Counted from the stretch's first letter, positions 22,561 to 36,350 are shown. The stretch: 64,000 nucleotides of DNA from Sclerodactyla briareus (GCA_026419785.1 JAODTK010000821.1:1-64000); one strand, 5' to 3'. The notes: generated by a model from the letters alone, not told the origin. Program-made: numbers and translations.

Positions 22561-25500
22561 TCTAAACCTGAAGATATTGCACTACGTCCGTTTTATGATG
22601 CACAGATTATTGCGTCGCCTGGTTAATTTTTAGCTGTGTGGATCTCTATTCGTAAGTGATGTCTCTGTAAGAAAGTGTCCAGGCGGGGCTTTAATTTGGG
22701 AGCTATGGGGCTCCAACCTCCAACATTTTCCTAGGCCCCCGCTCAATATTTTCCTGGTTGAATGTGTGAACATATGATGATGGGACAAACAGGACAATCC
22801 TTCAATGCCCTTTTCAGCTGGGAAGGCCTCTGCTTAGTGACATGAATGAAATGTCTAATTGTTCCTCGTACCGATACGCACTAACGTGGTAAAAAGGTAA
22901 ACGAAGTCAATCGAATAATCGAGTTGAGAAAACTTTGAGAGAACTCGTGGGAAGCTTGAAGAATATCCGCTCAAACATCAGTAGATGAATAGATGAAAAC
23001 AACGACGCACATTTGCCGGACAATTTCATGACCCAACTCACAGAGTCATGTTCCAAACCTCTCCTCTTTGAGACATATAATACAACAATAAAAAAATGGG
23101 TGTACTGGCCCGCCCTCCACACTACGCAGAGAAGAACAGAAACTCGGATGCTACGCAAAAAAAAACAAGAAAAAAGAGGTGCTGGACAAGACAACAGCAA
23201 AGGTCGTGAAAACCTAAAGATGGGTACGGTGCAGGGAGGAGGACTGAAGTTTGAAATAAAGAAACGGTCAAGCTGGTGAGATATACTCAGTATGCCAAGC
23301 AGACAAGTAGGAGGAAACTCACTTGTGTTCTGTTGCCAAGAAAATATACAACTCGGGCTATGTGGAGGAGCATTTAACAAACATGGAAGATAGCAAAATA
23401 GAGGAAATATCGGGAGCGAGATCGAAAGGAACGGAAAAGCCCTGCTGATGTGTGGCGCAATGTATTGGCAAGCAAGTGACAGAGGACGGAGAACAACCTG
23501 AGTGCATGGGAACCATGATGTCCCACCGCTAGGTATGGTCTACGGAAGACCATAAACCCACCCAGGAAGAATGTGAGGGACCCCCACTGCACCGGTCGTG
23601 GGCGGTCACATCTTTGGTAACAGCACTGCAACCTTATGTCAGAGGGCATCGGACCGTTGATTCCTCGGCACAAGAATCGTGCGAAATCACGAAGGCCCTT
23701 TTGTCAAGGATCAGAGGCCAATAGAGGACAAATTAACATGATGGTGGCCAGTGGGGATTGGTCAAAGCCACTTTACCCCTCAATCGATGTTGATTTTGCA
23801 ACAGATCAGTGCTGGAATTGTTGGCAGCATTTCATGAAAATCAGCGAAAGTGGAAACTGGCACGCGAGTTACCGAAGGGTGTCGAGAACTTGTCCATTAA
23901 GAATTCACCGTGGCAGAAGGACCGGGCGATGACGGGAAAAAAAAACGGAAAACGTATCTCTGTCAAACAGACAAAAAGATGGAGAGGGTGGATAGAACCA
24001 GTTCAAAAACACCGGCACATGAGTTATGGTATAATGCTTATTCTGGCCTCAATTACCCATAAAACGATATCGAAGATAGAGTTTTTGCCAAAATCAAGAA
24101 GAATTGTACAAACAGAGCGGGATGGAAGGGCGATGGGGCGATAGTGTTTCTTTGGCTGGTTGACGTAGCATTCTTAAGGTATGGTCTTATGATATGGTGG
24201 GATAGGGAACTTGAAGAGAAGGATCGTAGTTGATGTCATAAGTCGTACTATCTATACTAGATATGCAGAATGTCGAGACATAATTCTGGAATGGGTTAGA
24301 GATGATATGGATGAGACGGATGCTACACTATGGGCCAACACTCAGTGCGCTGGCCAATCAGTTGTTCGCGAGCAGCCCGGTTACATATGACTGTCCTAGC
24401 CTAAAATGTTGAGAAAGGACGCCGTCTTAGGTCTTAAAGTTAGGCCTGAGAGAGAGGAGATCAACAGCTAACGGAGATTATCACTGTTTATCCAGCACAC
24501 ACACTATATAAAACCTATGAGTTACCCCCACAAGTCACCCCCCACAGCAAAGGGGCTATGAATGTGAGAACCATATGCAAGTGCTAACAAATGACTGGTG
24601 AGGGTGTGGAGAAATGAATTCCCTTAGTTACAGATGAGAAAGAATAGTCGCTTGTACAAATCCAGGAATAGGATTTGCCAGTGGAAGTGGTTTTCAAAAA
24701 TATGATAGGGTCCGAGGTGGACTCTTGTGCAAAGACAAGATTGATTAGATGTTCCACGATGACGCAATGGGGATAGAAACCATGTTCAGGCCAAAATCAT
24801 GTAAACAGAAGAACGTGCCGAAGAAGGTTATGACCCAATACACATGGTTTAAGAGAGGTCAAGCTGAAGCGTCCTTTTGTTGAGGCAAACGTTCAGGTTA
24901 GTGTTTTAACAGACAGAAGACGGCAGGGGCGTTCGGACTGTTTCGAAAAGTGGGGGACGGGGAAACATCGAATGACAAATTACCATTCTAGCGGAGCGCC
25001 AGCATCGGTTGGCGCGTAAGCGTACATAGAAAATTTCAGATTTCATACCCTCTAGAGCGATGGAAGGGGCACTTGCCAGGCTCACTAGCACCCATCTACA
25101 TATGTGATGTAGTGAAAGGACAGACAAAAAGTTGTGCATTGCCATACTAAGATGATTTACCGAAGTTCACACATGGTAGTTTTTATACCTTTTCTACACT
25201 GGCTTTGTGTGCGTGGGCTCCAGGGGTCTCCGAACGGTTTCTGGTGGGATCAAAGGGATAAGCCATAGGCGTACGGGACGCACTTACTCCAATTGTGAGC
25301 AGAAAATTTGTAACCCGAATTTTACAGTCAGTCATGGGAAAATACCGGCGCGCGCGGAAAATGCAATGTTTTTCCGGGCATTTATCGAAAAAGTCTGCAA
25401 GAAAACAGGCATTTTTTAAACGTTTGCTTTTTCCCTTCCAAATGTTCCCACGAATTTTCTCTCCGAACTTTTTATCTCAGAACATTAGGAGGGGGGCAGT

Positions 25501-28500
25501 CTGCCCAGGCTTCTGAATTAATCGAGTGAACAAACTGATTCTGAAGATTACATCGCATATTAGCCTACAACGCCTGGAAGAAAAACGCCATTGCACGCTA
25601 AACACTTGGAAAATTAGCACTTTTGGATATTCTAATTAAAATTCGATAAACTCCGGTCATGAAATCATGTAATCCTCCACTTCGACCCTAGTCCGGGGTC
25701 CAGATCTTCACCTGGGGTCCGCCCCGCGGAATTGTGGACTGAAGACAATTTCTTCCACGCGCGTTTATTGTTCCTATTAATGATCTGATATCATACGATA
25801 TGATATCCCCCACGTTTGAAAGTGGGGGACATGACCCCCCTCTCCGTCCCCCACCTGTTGGAGCTCATGGCAATAGGGTGAGTATTTAGTGTTGATGACG
25901 GAGGCGGTCTCAAAGTTCATGCGTTGAGAGGTCATGAGCAAAACTGAAAGACCATTGTGTAAATCTAAGCCTTTCAGCGGTGATACCTGCTAGATAGCTC
26001 GAGTAAACTATGCGCCCTGAAAACTTCTGTGCCAGAAACGGGAAGTGATGTAGCCGCATGCATTAAGGAATGTGAATGGGGAATTTTAGGGTACATAGGA
26101 AGACTTCCAGGAGTCTAGGAGTAATTTTTGGAGCACACAATGTGGGGAGCACAAGTGTCTGTTTACTATGTGCATTAAACACAGAATCACAACGGCAACG
26201 TTTTTGGTTCTACGGTCTCTATCCTCAAAACCCACCTGTGAGACCCCATGAGGACGGCAAGATAAGGAGGGATCTGTATAAATGATATGAGTCCCAAATT
26301 GAATAGAAGAGAAGAATGGACCACAGGTAGGATTTTAAAATGTGGAATCATCGCATTCCTTCAGCACCCAGTAACTTATGCGTCCAATTATTGAGTTTCT
26401 GGCTTTTTTCCCCAATACAGGATCTCATCTCGCGCTCATTGGTTTATTTGTATTGTTCTATTTTCAAGTAGTGGTGAATACAGGTCAACCTGTAAGACAC
26501 CCTTTGGAATTGCCTTCTTGCACATGGGCAGTGTATAACGGAACACAGCACCTTGCTCTTTCTCATTTTTAGTCTTGTCAGTGTGCGAGTCGTCGAACGG
26601 CACCAGGCAATAGCCTAAACACCCTCATCGGACCTTGTTTAGAATTGAGCTTATAATCTGAGTATCCTTCGCTTTTTGGCCAGTTTCTACGAGGTGGATG
26701 GGACACAGTGCGCAGCCCCAGCCCCCACCACACAATGATGCGAACACACAGAAATGTGTGATCGCACTAGCGAGTCCAGTCGCCGCGACAGAGCCACAAC
26801 GTCGGCTGGCTTTCTATTCGGGCTTGATACTAAAAAAATAAAAAAAGAATGCTTACCGGATTTGCCTGTTAAAACTCACTGCACGACTGATAACCCGATC
26901 CTAGAATACAGAATAATAGTCACTCTGGTCGGTGTATCATCTCATTACCTGACAAAATTCCGGGTTCCGAAGAAAATCTCGTTAAACAGGTAAAATGAAC
27001 TGAACAGTACCGTACGTTCAGGCACTGCTACCGAGCCCTGTTGTTTTGAACTGATGGCTCGCGCAGCATCGCTACCAGCACATGATTATCAGTGCAGTCC
27101 GATTCCGGTATTTTCTCAAAAGGTCGATGCATTATCAAGTTCACTGAATATGCCTGCCACTATCAGCGTGTACGAGTTCGAGGACTCTAAGCAATTGAAA
27201 ATACCGTAGCGTGACGACGGCACAACGCTATCTCAAACACCTCAAGGAAACCCATGTGCGCTCGCCTTCTGTAGAAGGCCTTTCATAAAAGTTTCATTCG
27301 ATGTTTCTTCTAAAAGAGTATTCAACGACGGACAGTTCCGCGTTAATTACCTGAAAAAGGAGCGCGAACGTGACCGTTATTCACACGCCCGAACAATTAC
27401 TCACACGGCCGAAAAATGCATATCTTCATTCCCCGGTTGGATTTTCCCATGCTCGGAGGGTGACATCACAATCGAATGCCAAAAAATGGGAGAACACTTA
27501 GGGAAAATAGGGACGTCTTTCACTGGAAATTGACCTGCATTTGAGTGTCAGGATTGAAGGCTAGGGCTGTAATTTTGGCCATGCGGACGTGATATTGACA
27601 CAATATTGTATGTAGGCCTTGTGCTTGTTAATATTGCAAAATGAATTTATGAAATATTTCTTGTTCAACGTGTAAAATACTAAATAGTTCAAGTTTATAT
27701 CACTCTCAGCTGTTTACAACATAGATCAACGCAGTACCTATATTAATATAATCAGGATATAAAGGCGAGTTTGAATATTACAGTCTTCAATCTATGGAGA
27801 GACCGTTATGAACATATACAGGTTCATCTATTTGTCGCGAGAGACCAGAAGATAAGTAAAAACTTTTCTAGTTGGCCCGTGGGAAATAAAAATGGACAAT
27901 TTCAGTACTTGATCGACTATTCACTATTATATATGTATGTCAAACAAGACTGTCTAATGGTAGTACGCGTAGCCGATAGGTGGGTTGAGCTTCATATGTT
28001 GCAGAGACCCATAGGGAACATGAAAGCCCCCCCCCCCCCCCCCAAAACCCCGGTGAAAAGAGGGCGACTATCCAATCGACCTTGAAACAATTTACGGTTG
28101 TGCGCGACCTGTGCGGCAGGCAACCTATCACGGACAAGAACAGCTGAAGAAAAACAAGAACGAAACTCTGCGTGGATTCCTTGCCTTGTTCCCGACATGT
28201 TCCCCTTCCAAGTTGGCCTCACCATGTGATTCATTAATCAAACCCTGCAAGCTGTGTTTTGCAAACTCAAACCAACATCATAACATCATCAACATCATCA
28301 ACAGATGTTAAAAAAAAATCCCTTTTGGGGGTTATGTGTGGGGAAAGAGGATTGCATAAGGCCTATCTATTGTAATAATACCCAATAGTCAGTCCTGCCG
28401 GTCAAGTATTTACATCCTGGAAGTTGTGCTTGATGCATATAGAGAAGTGTTTAACTCCAAAGTAAACATCGGATCATCAGTAGAATGAGTGCACACAGAG

Positions 28501-29552
28501 AATAATTGGATTACACACTCTCAATTTCTTTGAGCATTGCCAGTGCCAGGTACCATTTCTCACAGAACTGTCTGACAGGCAGTCAAACGTTTGTGTGTTT
28601 ACTCACAGTCTCACACACACAATTGAGAGATTGAATTATTTTGGGGATTGGGACAATGTTGACCATCCAAACTAAGGGCTTATTATAGGAGACAAAACAA
28701 TGCAGGCAGTGGTTGAAGGGGATTATGGCTGGGCCACATAGGTGGTCTAATTGAATTCAGCGGCACATTTTCCCTGGTGTGCATTTGCTGTAATAACTAG
28801 TTAACTGGGAAATTTGAAGATCATAACACCGTTTCAATTAAATTCATTGTAAAGCAACAGAATTGGGCATTCCCCCCTCGAGTAAATATGATATAGGCCT
28901 ATGGAAAAATTGCCAGTTGTCCCTCCTCCCCCCCTCTCCCAACCCTTCCATGATATCCTTGGTTATAATACCAATTTTGTACCTTCCCTGAGAAAATAAA
29001 ACACTGGAATAAAGGTAAAATATACATTAAAGAGAGGAAGTATACGCAAGAAGAGGCGTTTATGTTTGCAATTAGGAATTTGTCAATAAATGCAGTGATG
29101 CAGGCTTCAAATAGGGCTACATTTTCAATTGTATAAGCTGCCTATGGAAACCTGAGGGGTGAATGCAAGACCAAAATTGCCACCCCACGCCGAGCAACAC
29201 CATACTGATCAGGAGGTACCCATATAGGCTGGTCACTGGTGCTAGTCCATACTCAACATATCAAGGAATATAATAAATGACAAGTCAAGAATTTGTACGG
29301 TCTTCACGGGGGGAAATATTGGTGCTAGTCAAAAAAAATACTCAAAAATCCGGAATAACAATAAAATTTGACAATTCAAGAATTTGTACGGTCTTCACTG
29401 GGGGAATATTTGGTGTTGGCTATATGCTTGTTCTCACTCTATGAGATAGCTTGCGATAAGAGTCTGTTAGTATGGTAGTGTCATGACTTTTTTGTTCGTC
29501 GTAACAAGATGCTCTGCCATCACAAAACAAATGCAAATCACCAGGTCAAAAG
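22561..29552. other. Long unassigned region
   Basis: Seven kilobases without a gene I can support. Overlapping open frames at 23,636-24,144 (plus) are Trp- and Lys-rich but match no family I know. Two adjacent hairpins occur at about 25,787-25,829, and there is a C18 run at 28,027-28,044. CATCAA-type trinucleotides lie near 28,275-28,302. The region may contain ancient transposon debris that cannot be named by eye. Confidence 0.45.
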
Positions 29553-30002
29553 TTAAAATGAGGTCGAAAGGTCAAATGAGTCAAAGTCGCGCACTAGATG
29601 TATTTCCCCAGACGAACGACAACGTTCCAGTACGAAAGCCTCCAAAAGGTTCGTGCCGAGATAATGACGATTTCCTAATGACGACCTGACACCAAAACCA
29701 GCGGCTCCAACCCACCGGATCCTGCTACATGACAGAATTCGGTGACAGGATCGTCCGCCGGAAAGGACGCAATATGCCCGAGCGCAGTGTCGATCACGAA
29801 TCAGGAAGAAAAAAAAAAAACCAACCCCAACATCCGCCTCCACGAGCACCCTGGCATTAGGCACAGGGTCCTGCCAGCGGTGACCAATGATGCGACGAAG
29901 CGAGGTGGTTAAGAAATAATCCAAAATACGCCTCAGACCCGCAAGTGAGGGACCAGCTCGCTGGAATGAAGTAGAATGGAAGCACAACAGAGCCAAAAAC
30001 AT
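29553..30002 (-). mobile_element. LINE ORF2 C-terminal relic (SLRRI.G.RWQD.VPN type)
   Basis: A 149-residue minus-strand frame contains S-L-R-R-I-I-G-H-R-W-Q-D-P-V-P-N (29,840-29,906) and later R-I-R-W-V-G (about 29,705-29,722). These match the order '..LRRILGI.WQD.VPN..VL' and 'qLRWvGHv.RM' found near the C-terminus of many LINE ORF2 proteins, downstream of the reverse transcriptase. The A-run at 29,810-29,821 interrupts the segment and the last third is out of frame. There is no reverse transcriptase core in this copy. Confidence 0.6.
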
Positions 30003-33000
30003 GTCGCTTGGTTAGTATGCACATATAGCGTGATCGCCAAACGCCAATATTCCAGTGACATCATGACTCCACCAAGCCAGCCCAAGTGTCTACTAAGTTA
30101 ACCTCAAGCTCGCAAGATACAGAGACACTGCCAAGGGAAGAAAAGGCCAGTGATCTCAACTACCTCCAAACCCTCACCCCAGACCGGGACAGACTCAAAC
30201 AGTAGGTCAAGATGTAATTCTGCGTCCACACCGGGCCAAGTTTCTCCACATATGCTACAATACTTGGTGTTTTTTAAATGCAATGCAACATGTCCTTAGT
30301 TCTAAGGTCAGTCAGTACCTGTTGCACTTATGAAGAGTAACAAATTGTGTAGGCTGGAATATGCCAAAGTGGTACAAACTATACAAAGTATATTTAAGTG
30401 ATCTGTTTTTACACTGCAGTCAACATGATCAGTCATCCAGACCTGTGTGCATTGCTGTCGAGTAAGCAAGGTCCATGAAGTGTGATCATTGATCAACCAC
30501 CATCATCTTCCTGAAAAGTGGACATTCTTGTAAAAATATAACTGTATTGATTCCAGTAGAAGTTCATCTTATTATGGTCTGTCTTGGTTCTATTTTATTG
30601 CAAAAAAGAAAAGTGTACGGAAAGAAAACAGGATTTGTTGATGTAATATGAGTCATTTCTGATTATTGGGACACATTTGTAGGCCTGCACAATCATATGT
30701 CGTCATTCCCACAGTCACTGCAAGAGATAAGAGCTTTGCAATTAATGTTGATAACACCCAACAGCCTCATGGGCAACACAAAACTTTTACAACCTCCTCA
30801 TTCTTAGCACTACTGAATATCGAGGTGAAATGGTGCAGGTATAATAGGGTCAGAAGAACTTCAATACTGCAAATGTGCACGGTTTCGCTACCTGTAAAAT
30901 AATCCCTCAATGACAAACCCATGTGGTGGCACAAACCTAGTAACGGTAATGGTGTTCATCTTGCTTAAGGTGATGGTAAAATTTGAATGATAATTATCAC
31001 CCTGTATAGCAATCTCACAAGCATTAACATTTTACAACTGCATTCATTTTTTTTTATTCCGAGTAGCACTGACTTCAAGACTAAAATTTGTTGCATATCA
31101 CCCTCATTACATCCTCATTTTGGGGACTTTAAACCTTTCTGTCTCCATACATTAATCATAATTACTAGCTGTAGCCATTGGGCAGACAAAACAAAATAAC
31201 TTATGTAGTTAACCTGGTAATTTAAAATTTCCTCGGTAAATATTATTGCCCGGCGTCGGCCTCGGAGGTGTGGCTCGTCCTCGAAGGGTGAGGCCCTCGG
31301 CCTCTAGGTGTGCGGGCCTCTCTGGATGCAGCGTCCTCGCTACAACACTGGCCGGTAACGCATGAAGCGTTTTCGGAAACCACTATCCTAAATAGAACAA
31401 TTAGGTCAATAATAGATTTAAAGTTATTTAAACAGCTCCAAATAATGTTTTAGGACTCATCTTGTGGTTTAATTATGTTACAAAAGCATTTTTGCATAGT
31501 TTTATCTGTGTAAAATAATATAGCATAATAAATGTTGAAAACATGTTACGCGACGTTACTACCATTGGAACTCATGAAAGGTTTCAAACCCCACATTACC
31601 ATGGAACAAATTTTAGAAGCTTTCTTTCCAAAATGTTATGAAACGTTTTGTGTTGCTGGGTTCATCATCATCGTCCTGTTTGACGTCCGAATGAATGTTC
31701 AATCATTGGGTAATAAGACGGTCCATGGCAGCCTTCATAGAACTATTCCATGTTGTATGGTTCCTCCTACGTAGCAGCAGGCTCCAGATTCCAGTCAGGT
31801 CCTTGAGATCGTGCCAAGTCGTTAGGCCTATTTTAGCTACTATACACTTCTTCTGCCCCAATCACTGCACATCCGTCGGTATGGGCGACTGCGCTTCATT
31901 TTGAAATGAGTTGGGCCTTTAACTTACCATTGCCTCAACAGTTACATCCATAGAGATATTGTCTCCCTGGTAGCAACCGGCGAAAAAGCGCCGGCGAACA
32001 GTTTGTACGACGTCCCCGAATCAACATGTTCCATGCTGCTCTCGCTCCATACGGTCTATCATCGAATCGTTATTTGGCTAGCTAATGTAAATGAGTTTTT
32101 TCTTTCTTGTGATTTCCATAATGAATGGCTCGTCATTATTTGCGGGGTATTGCGAGACGATTTTGCCCCCCTTGAATTCTTGAAATGAAAAAATTGCCCC
32201 TGCCCTCATTTTTTTTTTCAGTGAATCCGCGCTGTGTGTTGGATCGGTAGTGTTTTCCATTACATCGGGCACAATCGTTGTAAAGTACCATCGTAGTTTG
32301 TGGCTCCACTGATTGAAACTGACTGATCTACTCCAACACTCGACTGACAACTATCAAAACATCACAGTCTGTCCTCAAATTGACCGATCACACAATTTGG
32401 ACGAGAATTCATTTCACATAAGCAAAATCCTGACAACTGTTTGACTCAAGACCGCTAAACGAAATTATGTGTATTGTCTCCGCCACCGAATAACCCTCCT
32501 CCACTGGCGCCACCCTCCACACCCTCTCCTCTTCCTGTCCCAATCACTCGATGGCCTAACGCGAAGCACGCCCCCGGTGGACATGACTTCAGCAGGTAAG
32601 GTGCCAGGCATTCGCTTAGATAAGTGACACGAAATGCAATGAAACAAAGTATGGATGTGGAAAGTTCCAAGCGAAAAGAGAACGGGGTCGTTCCAGTGTT
32701 TGGCCAGAGAATGCTATTTCGGTGATCTTGTGGGTGCGGAACCCCAAAATGATCGCACGCGCAACGCGCCAGATAGCTGTGGTGGTGACGCTCCGCTTAG
32801 AATGCTCACGTAGATGGTGCAACGAGGCGAAACCTTAACGTGTTATGGCATGCAAGTTTCGAAATTTGGTTGTAAAATCTAACGGAAAGTACTTGTTCCT
32901 AAGGCTGAAGAAGAAAGGGTTGTCTCGTTTCATGCCCAGGAAAGGTTATATCCGATGATCTGGGGTACGGCGTATTAAAACGCAAAATTTCCTGCTACGC

Positions 33001-33935
33001 TCCGCGTCAACAGTGGTGTCGCTCCGCTTAGATAGTCTGCGTGCCCTCAGGTTGGAAATTCCTGCATACGCGCCCGGCAGAGGTACGTTTATTTTTGTCC
33101 GCGGTCGCCGCATGAAGACCCTTCCGTACAGTTCCTCTCGTTCACCAAATTGGTCGCCACAGACTTTGCTCTAATCCGACTACGAGAGCTCAGAGACGAC
33201 TTTTTGCTGCTTCTCGTTAGCTCAGTGGGGTGTCACGACCGCACGAATTTAAACCCATGCCAATTGCGTTGCTCGCTCTACAGATTTTACATAGCACCAT
33301 ATAACCGGTAATGTGAGCGCCCACGTTGACAGGGAAACTGTCATACTTGCATGCAGGCGACTGAGCAGTGATCTCCGCCGGTTGATTTTTAGTGTCCGTG
33401 CTGCAAAGGTAATTAGATAGAATTGATCTGCCGAAGGCCAATTAAAGTGTCTCCCTTCGTAAAATAGACTGCGAGGCAAAGTAGGAATGCGATTAGAACT
33501 TTTCATTAAAACTTTTGACAGATTTTGATGTTAACTGTCGCGTGTAGCCGATGTCTACAAGTTCTCCCATGAATCTCGATATAGATCAGGCTCGACTCAT
33601 CTTGTTTAACGAGCCGAATGCACGATCTGGACTGGAAGGGGTCCATCAATACTTTCCTTAGTCGCCCCTCTCATGCTGGAAGGGCATATCACATTCTACA
33701 ACCTATATAGAAAACAGCTACCCTATAAACTGCTTGAGGAGTGTTGATGGGTACGAACGTTTGCGTACTCTGCCTCCGAAAGTCACAACAACTCGGATAG
33801 AGGTAAGGTCTCAGCATCTCACCTTGGTGAGCCTTTAGCCTACACCCTGGCTGATTGTAAGATGACGCCACTATTCCCAGTGGAATCTCTTGATACTATC
33901 CGCCACTCCTAACTTCTGAATTTCACCCTTAATCC
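30003..33935. other. Long unassigned region
   Basis: No supported gene. A GC-rich patch at 31,245-31,330 repeats CCTCGG words. A phrase CGCTCCGCTTAGA recurs at 32,790 and 33,016, which hints at a diverged duplication of about 225 bp. The rest is AT-rich and intron-like. Confidence 0.45.
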
Positions 33936-34020
33936 GCGTTTCCATGCAGGCGGCGGGCGGGCTGGCGGGCGTTTGGGAAGAACCTTGTCCATGCCGCGGG
34001 CGGGCGGCGGGGCGTTTCTC
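33936..34020 (+). repeat. GC-rich repeat, left arm (two units)
   Basis: Two units of the type (T)CCATGC.GGCGGGCGGGC..GGCGTTT stand at 33,940-33,973 and 33,988-34,018. The same motif occurs in inverted orientation at 36,195-36,350. The pair brackets the LINE and its tail sequences. It may be the subterminal repeats of a DNA transposon. Confidence 0.7.
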
Positions 34021-34049
34021 GAGTCACGCACCTCTTCTCACTATTTAGT

Positions 34050-34145
34050 GTGTTTATGCGCTATATTAGAACCGAGTACCTACTATTATTAATTTGTATG
34101 ATTATTATTATTGTTCATATGTTATTATTATTATTGTTTTAATTT
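34050..34145 (+). repeat. LINE-like 3' tail with TTA repeats
   Basis: ATGCGCTATATTAGAAC near 34,055 is followed by ATTATTATTATTG blocks up to about 34,135. This is the same tail form (GCGCTATATAA...then TTA repeats) that ends three better LINE copies in this window. It is probably the remains of an older LINE insertion whose body is gone. Confidence 0.5.
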
Positions 34146-34399
34146 TTGGGGGGGGGCGGTTTTAATTTTTTTTATTGCTATGTTTATTTGTATTTTCGTG
34201 TTGTTTTGTTGTCTTGTTGTCTTGTCCACACCCGGACCATACTAGTGTTTTAAACACCTAAACACCGGGTTTTCCTTTCCTGAAAACCATTGTTCGGATG
34301 TCAATGATTACTGCCCACCATTAAAACATTCACAATTGACCGGTTTTGGAGATTTCATTACATACTTGCATATCATCGGATTTTAAACATGAATATGTT

Positions 34400-36132
34400 T
34401 CAAGAAGTTTCTGGCCGTTGAATATAGACAACAATTGTCTAAAATCTCATTCCCTAGTGTTAAACAGTTATGATGTTGTTTGGAACATTACATTATTTGA
34501 ACCTAAAATTGTCCTCTCTCTCCGGCCCCACATGGCTTGTGAGAAATGCAGCGTGCCCTTGTGCCCTACATCACGCATCTTATCAACCTTTCACTGGAAA
34601 TGTCTGATGTACCAGCGGCTTTTGAAACAAATGGCATCCATTCGTCCGCTCCTGAAAAACCTGTCGCTCGTACCCAGTCCTCATCACTACCGACCTGTGA
34701 GCAAACTTACCAACATCTCCAACTTTGAGAAGGGATTGAGGAATAGATTCCAGACTCACCTCGTCTCCAACAATCTATTTGAGCCATTTGCCTCCGCGTA
34801 TCGGCTGCACTTCAACGAAACCGCTCTGATCAGGTACCGCCTGACCTTTTGAAGGCTGTCGACAATGGCGTTCTTGGCGTCCTTCTGCTGCCTTGATCAT
34901 CGTCCGCCTTCGATACAATCTCCACATGACCCATTGCTGGATCGTCTTCCACAAAGAATTCCGGAGTTGAAGGACCGGCATTGGAATGGTTTCGATCATA
35001 CTACGTGGTATCGCACGCAACACGTCAGTATTGAAGATACACACCACACTGTTCCCGCCCAGCTGGCTCACGGTGTACCACAATTCCGTCCTTGGCCCGA
35101 TCTTTTTTCGTCTACACCAACCCACTCGGCGTATCTCTTTCATCAGCACCATCTCCAGTACCACATGTACGCTGATGACCATCAAGTGTATGTATCGTTC
35201 GGGGTCTGTGCGAACTCCACTCACAGTCTCCTTATCTCGACTGGAGCAATGCCTCTTGAAGTACCCGGTGGATGAGCACTGAACTTCCTCAAGCGTAAAC
35301 ATCCAGCTGAGCTGAGGTTTTTGGCACTCGGTCTCTTCTGAACAAGACCAGCAATGTATGTCTGCGAGTGTCGGGATCACTCCATCGAACCGAGTACATC
35401 AATCAAGAATCTCGGACGTAAGTACGACCCGAATTGGACATGGAATCCCACGTCAATCATTGTTTGTCGCATTGCCTATATGCATTTGCGTAACATGGGT
35501 CAATCCGGAAGTACATCACTGTGGACGCTGCTCAAAGCTCTGGTTACGCATACGTCACGTCACGCTCGACAGGCAAATGCTCTCCTAAATGGGCTACCGC
35601 AGAACTTAATCTTTAAGTCCAGATATGGCCGTGTGTCATATTTCTGGGAGAAAATCTTGACCATATATCGCCATTATTGATTGACCGCAGGTTACCTGTC
35701 GAGAATCGGGTTTGATTGGTTGGTGGTGAGTTTCAAAGTATAGCGCAATACCTACAAGGCGTTGGCACTGAATGGCTCCAGCCACCTTAGAAACATGGAA
35801 ATCGTACGAACCAGGAAGAAGCGCTAAGATCATACAAACCAAGGACTACTGCATCTTCCAAAACCCGGTCTCCGCATGTACGGTGACAGAGCCGTGATGT
35901 GGCGGCCGCTAGGGAATGTGGAATGGAACAGACTCCCACAGGCAATTAAATTGTCAAACTATGTTCCAGGGTCCGTTCACAAATAAAGACTATTTGTTCA
36001 AGGAGTCGTATAATTGAACGGTAGTTAATGTTTATTGCTGGTGTGGATATAGATTTGTTTTTGTAGCGCATTAGAGCAAACGCTGTTTTAATTTTGCGCT
36101 GTATAAAATTCTGTATTATATTATTATTATCC
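34400..36132 (+). mobile_element. CR1/L2-like LINE with reverse transcriptase, 5'-truncated and frameshifted
   Basis: Read across frame slips, the order is that of a LINE reverse transcriptase. P-L-L-K-N-L-S-L-V-P precedes Y-R-P-V-S-K-L (34,690-34,715). N-N-L-F-E-P-F-A-S-A-Y-R and E-T-A-L-I-R follow (34,765-34,835). L-L-D-R-L-P-Q-R-I is next (34,934-34,960), then H-G-V-P-Q and S-V-L-G-P-I-F-F (about 35,068-35,105). The catalytic Y-A-D-D within H-M-Y-A-D-D is at about 35,164-35,181. The thumb and C-terminal part carry H-L-R-N-M-G, A-L-L-N-G-L-P-Q-N-L-I (35,580-35,613), R-M-Y-G-D-R-A and W-N-R-L-P-Q-A-I-K-L. The 3' end is GCGCTGTATAAAATTCTG plus TTA repeats (36,097-36,132). No endonuclease domain is present. 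Confidence 0.92.
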
Positions 36133-36194
36133 GGCTTCAAGCACGTAAAAAGATTGCAGGGAAATCCCGGAGAATTGATGCGAAATACCACGCG

Positions 36195-36350
36195 GACACC
36201 GCGGGCGGGCGGAAAAAAAAAAAATCCTACAATGACCATTCGAGGAAAAACGCCGGCCCGCCGCCGCCCGCGTGCAGGGAAACGGCCCATTGAAAAAATT
36301 AAGATGGCGATGTTAGACGCCTGCCCGCCCGCCGCGTGCATGGAACCGGC
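36195..36350 (-). repeat. GC-rich repeat, right arm (inverted units)
   Basis: Reverse-complement copies of the 33.94-kb motif occur at about 36,200-36,212 (partial), 36,250-36,285 and 36,320-36,346, separated by spacer. The outermost unit, read on the minus strand, matches the outermost left unit closely (TTCCATGC, then GCGGCGGGCGGGC). The pair is therefore a candidate set of terminal or subterminal inverted repeats. Confidence 0.7.

Noticed and set aside
22907..23380. 157-residue minus-strand frame
   Set aside because: No family motif, and composition looks like noncoding sequence.
34775..35380. 201-residue minus-strand frame
   Set aside because: Antisense to the LINE reverse transcriptase and lacking any motif of its own.
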